Shown: positions 27,456 through 29,645 of the stretch, one piece after another | How the letters are laid out: each line of letters starts with the position of its first letter | Numbering within the stretch: the first letter of the stretch is position 1 | Source: Desulfobulbus sp. | GTDB lineage: Bacteria > Pseudomonadota > Gammaproteobacteria > Burkholderiales > Rhodocyclaceae | Assembly (NCBI GenBank): GCA_009782025.1 | Contig: WQUQ01000081.1 | Location: 1 to 29,645, forward strand | Direction: 5' to 3' | DNA: 29,645 nt | Translations under genes and position numbers: made by a program | The notes under the pieces: generated by a model | The model's database searches: none | The model's input: only the letters and a program-made list of their open reading frames with translations | Told to the model about the DNA's origin: nothing

Positions 27456-28733
27456 ATGTCGCTCAACGATCCCCAATGGGGCAATCGCGGCGGCAATGGC
27501 GGTGACAAACCCGGCGGCGGCCCGCGCCGGCCCAACGACGGTCCGCCGGATCTGGAAGAGTTGTGGCGCGATTTGAATAAGAAGCTCTCCGCCCTTTTCG
27601 GCAAGAAAGGTGGAGGCGGCGGCGGCAACAACGGCGGCCCGCGCCTGCCCAATGTCGATTTCAACCCCAAATTCCTCGGCGGCGGCTTCGGCCTGCTGGC
27701 CGGCCTGGCCGTCGTGATCTGGCTGGCTTCCGGCTTCTACATCGTCGATGCGTCGCAGCGCGGCGTCGTGTTGCAATTCGGCCGCTACCTGGAAACGACC
27801 GAACCGGGCCTGCGCTGGCGTTTTCCCTATCCGTTCCAGTCGCTCGAACTGGTCAACCTGTCCAAGATGCGCGCGGAGGAAATCGGCTATCGCGGCAGCC
27901 AGAGCAACCAGGTGCTGAGAGAGGCCTTGATGCTGACCGATGACGAGAACATCGTGAACATCCAGTTCGCCGTCCAGTGGATGCTCAAGGATCCGGTCGC
28001 GTACTCGTTCAACAACCGCGATCCGGAAAATGTGGTCAAGGGGGCGGCCGAGTCGGCGATCCGCGAGATCGTTGGCAAGAACCGGATGGATTTCGTGCTC
28101 AACGAAGGCCGCGAGCAGATCGCCGCCAACGCCACCCACTTGATGCAGGAGATTCTCGACCGCTACCAGAGCGGCATCCTGATTTCCATGGTGACGATGC
28201 AGAACGCCCAGCCGCCGGAGCAGGTGCAGGCGGCCTTCAACGATGCCGTCAAGGCGAGCCAGGACCGCGAGCGGCAGAGAAACGAAGGCCAGGCTTATGC
28301 CAACGACGTGATTCCGCGCGCCCGCGGCACGGCGGCCCGCCTGATCGAGGAGGCCAATGGCCACCGGCAACGGGTGATCGCCACCGCCGAGGGCGATACG
28401 GCGCGCTTCCGCCAGATCCAGAGCGAATACGCCAAGGCGCCGGAAGTCACGCGCCAGCGCATGTATCTGGAAACCATGCAGCAGGTTTACGCCAATACCA
28501 CCAAGGTGCTGGTCGATGCCAAGGGCAGCGGCAACCTCTTGTATCTGCCGCTCGACAAACTGATGCAGTCGGCGGCTGGCGTTCCTGCGGTGTCGACCGA
28601 TGCGGCGGCTTTGCCGAACCGGGCCGGTGCGCCGCTGGCAGGCGATGCACCGCCACAAGTCGAACAGCCGTCGGGCGTGGGCGGCGGACGAACGTCGAGT
28701 TTGCTGCGCTCGCGTGATCGGGAGGGTCGTTGA
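27456..28733 (+). CDS. hflK: HflK, membrane modulator of FtsH protease
   Basis: An SPFH/band-7 protein forming with HflC a large periplasmic cage around FtsH. It has 425 residues from ATG 27456. The cytoplasmic N-terminus is Gly/Pro/Asn-rich (GNRGGNGGDKPGGG and KKGGGGGGNNGG). One transmembrane helix lies at about 76-96, followed by the band-7 domain beginning at QRGVVLQFGRY and a coiled-coil region (about 260-350). The start is chosen because MSLNDPQWG is the usual family N-terminus; an in-frame ATG at 27432 would add 8 residues. The frame is open back to 27258, but that part shadows hflX. TGATG overlap with hflC. Confidence 0.95.
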   Translation: MSLNDPQWGNRGGNGGDKPGGGPRRPNDGPPDLEELWRDLNKKLSALFGKKGGGGGGNNGGPRLPNVDFNPKFLGGGFGLLAGLAVVIWLASGFYIVDASQRGVVLQFGRYLETTEPGLRWRFPYPFQSLELVNLSKMRAEEIGYRGSQSNQVLREALMLTDDENIVNIQFAVQWMLKDPVAYSFNNRDPENVVKGAAESAIREIVGKNRMDFVLNEGREQIAANATHLMQEILDRYQSGILISMVTMQNAQPPEQVQAAFNDAVKASQDRERQRNEGQAYANDVIPRARGTAARLIEEANGHRQRVIATAEGDTARFRQIQSEYAKAPEVTRQRMYLETMQQVYANTTKVLVDAKGSGNLLYLPLDKLMQSAAGVPAVSTDAAALPNRAGAPLAGDAPPQVEQPSGVGGGRTSSLLRSRDREGR

Positions 28734-29623
28734 TGAATTCACGTTGGAAAAATGCTGTGGGCTTGATTGTCGCCACAGCCCTGGTGGTGGCGGCGATGTC
28801 CATCTTCACCGTCGATCAGCGGCAGTACGCGCTGGTCTTTCAACTGGGTGAGGTCAAGCGGGTCATCGACGAGCCGGGCCTCAATTTCAAGATTCCGCTG
28901 ATCCAGAATGTGCGCTATTTCGATCGGCGCATCCTCACACTGGATAGCGACGAGCCGGAGCGTTTCATCACCTCCGAGAAGAAGAACGTGCTGGTCGACT
29001 CCTTCATCAAGTGGCGCATCATCGATCCCAAGCTGTATTACATCTCGGTTGCCGGCGACGAGGCGCTCGCCCGCACCCGCCTGAACCAGACGGTGAATTC
29101 CGGCCTGCGCGAGGAATTCGGCAAGCGCACCGTGCATGACGTGGTTTCCGGCGAGCGCAACAAGATCATGGAACAGATGCGCGTCAGGGCCGATGCCGAT
29201 CTCCGCCGTATTGGCGTGGAAATCATCGATGTGCGTCTGAAGCGCGTCGAGTTGCCGACCGAGGTCAGCAGTACGGTATTCAGCCGGATGGAATCCGAGC
29301 GCAAGCGGGTCGCCAACGAACTGCGCTCGGAGGGCGCGGCCGAGTCAGAGAAGATTCGCGCCGATGCCGACCGTCAGCGCGAAGTCATCATCGCCGAAGC
29401 CTACCGCGACGCCCAGAAGATCAAGGGCGAAGGCGACGCCAGGGCGGCCGCCATCTATGCCGCCGCCTTCAGCCAGAGTCCGGCCTTCTACGCTTTCTAC
29501 CGCAGTCTCGAAGCCTACCGCGGCAGCTTCAACAACAAGGGCGACATGCTGGTGCTCGATCCCGCTTCCGATTTCTTCAAATACATGAAGACGCCAGGGT
29601 CGAGCAGCGACAAGGCCAAATGA
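28733..29623 (+). CDS. hflC: HflC, membrane modulator of FtsH protease
   Basis: The second SPFH subunit of the HflKC complex. It has 296 residues from ATG 28733, one base into the hflK stop, with GGAGGG 6 bases upstream. The preceding TTG at 28730 is not needed. There is a single transmembrane helix at about residues 8-25, then a band-7 domain starting VDQRQYALVFQLGEVKRV and a long helical segment (ELRSEGAAESEKIRADADRQ). Length is close to the usual 290-335. It overlaps the next gene by 4 bases. Confidence 0.97.
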   Translation: MNSRWKNAVGLIVATALVVAAMSIFTVDQRQYALVFQLGEVKRVIDEPGLNFKIPLIQNVRYFDRRILTLDSDEPERFITSEKKNVLVDSFIKWRIIDPKLYYISVAGDEALARTRLNQTVNSGLREEFGKRTVHDVVSGERNKIMEQMRVRADADLRRIGVEIIDVRLKRVELPTEVSSTVFSRMESERKRVANELRSEGAAESEKIRADADRQREVIIAEAYRDAQKIKGEGDARAAAIYAAAFSQSPAFYAFYRSLEAYRGSFNNKGDMLVLDPASDFFKYMKTPGSSSDKAK

Positions 29624-29645
29624 CCGTATCGCTGCTGCTGCTGGC
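29620..29645 (+). CDS. Start of a small membrane protein gene, probably DUF2065/YjeT
   Basis: An ATG at 29620 overlaps the hflC stop (ATGA) and opens a frame reading MTVSLLLLA to the window end. In betaproteobacteria hflC is commonly followed by a DUF2065 (YjeT-like) small inner-membrane protein, then hisZ and purA. The hydrophobic start fits this. Only eight full codons are visible, so the identity rests on gene order. Confidence 0.5.

Overview
This window is a stretch of core chromosome from a GC-rich betaproteobacterium, most likely in or near the Rhodocyclaceae (Dechloromonas, Azonexus, Propionivibrio or Accumulibacter type). The evidence is the gene order: queA-tgt-yajC-secD-secF; ndk-rlmN-pilW-rodZ-ispG-hisS-yfgM-bamB-der-hfq-hflX-hflK-hflC; and nudJ next to mnmA. 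All are typical of this class. The placement is inferred from gene content and synteny, not from a search.

Layout. Positions 1-884 (minus) hold ilvE, cut by the window edge. Positions 975-2753 (plus) hold a tightly overlapping set: nudJ, a 76-residue unknown protein and mnmA. A glutathione S-transferase (minus) faces mnmA across a palindromic repeat and diverges from purB. After purB come a repeat element, a small zinc-ribbon membrane protein, a DUF2322-type protein, a cytochrome c' and a cytochrome b561, ending in a bidirectional terminator. Positions 7039-12491 (minus) are the queuosine/Sec operon. Positions 12767-15179 (plus) are a YfiR-YfiN-YfiB type cyclic-di-GMP signalling cassette. Positions 15230-16639 (minus) are an accessory islet with a DUF1778/GNAT toxin-antitoxin pair and tag (3-methyladenine glycosylase), next to a remnant of an AraC-type regulator. 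From 16937 to the end (plus) runs a long housekeeping array for nucleotide balance, rRNA/tRNA modification, pilus and shape proteins, isoprenoid synthesis, translation, outer-membrane assembly, ribosome GTPases, Hfq and the HflKC membrane complex.

Working together. QueA and Tgt act on queuosine tRNA, and YajC-SecD-SecF form the Sec accessory complex. YfiR (periplasm), YfiN (inner membrane) and YfiB (outer membrane) form an envelope-sensing relay to c-di-GMP. YfgM and BamB link the translocon to outer-membrane protein assembly. Stop/start overlaps indicate translational coupling through most of 16.9-29.6 kb.

I found no previously undescribed multi-gene system. The most noteworthy signals are non-coding or accessory. 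They are a 138-bp MITE-like element with 17-bp imperfect terminal inverted repeats and a 10-bp direct repeat just upstream of yfiR; a tandem/inverted repeat that fills the yajC-secD gap up to the secD start; the toxin-antitoxin/tag islet with its AraC remnant; and two further palindromic intergenic elements. There are no rRNA genes or CRISPR arrays, and I saw no tRNA genes.
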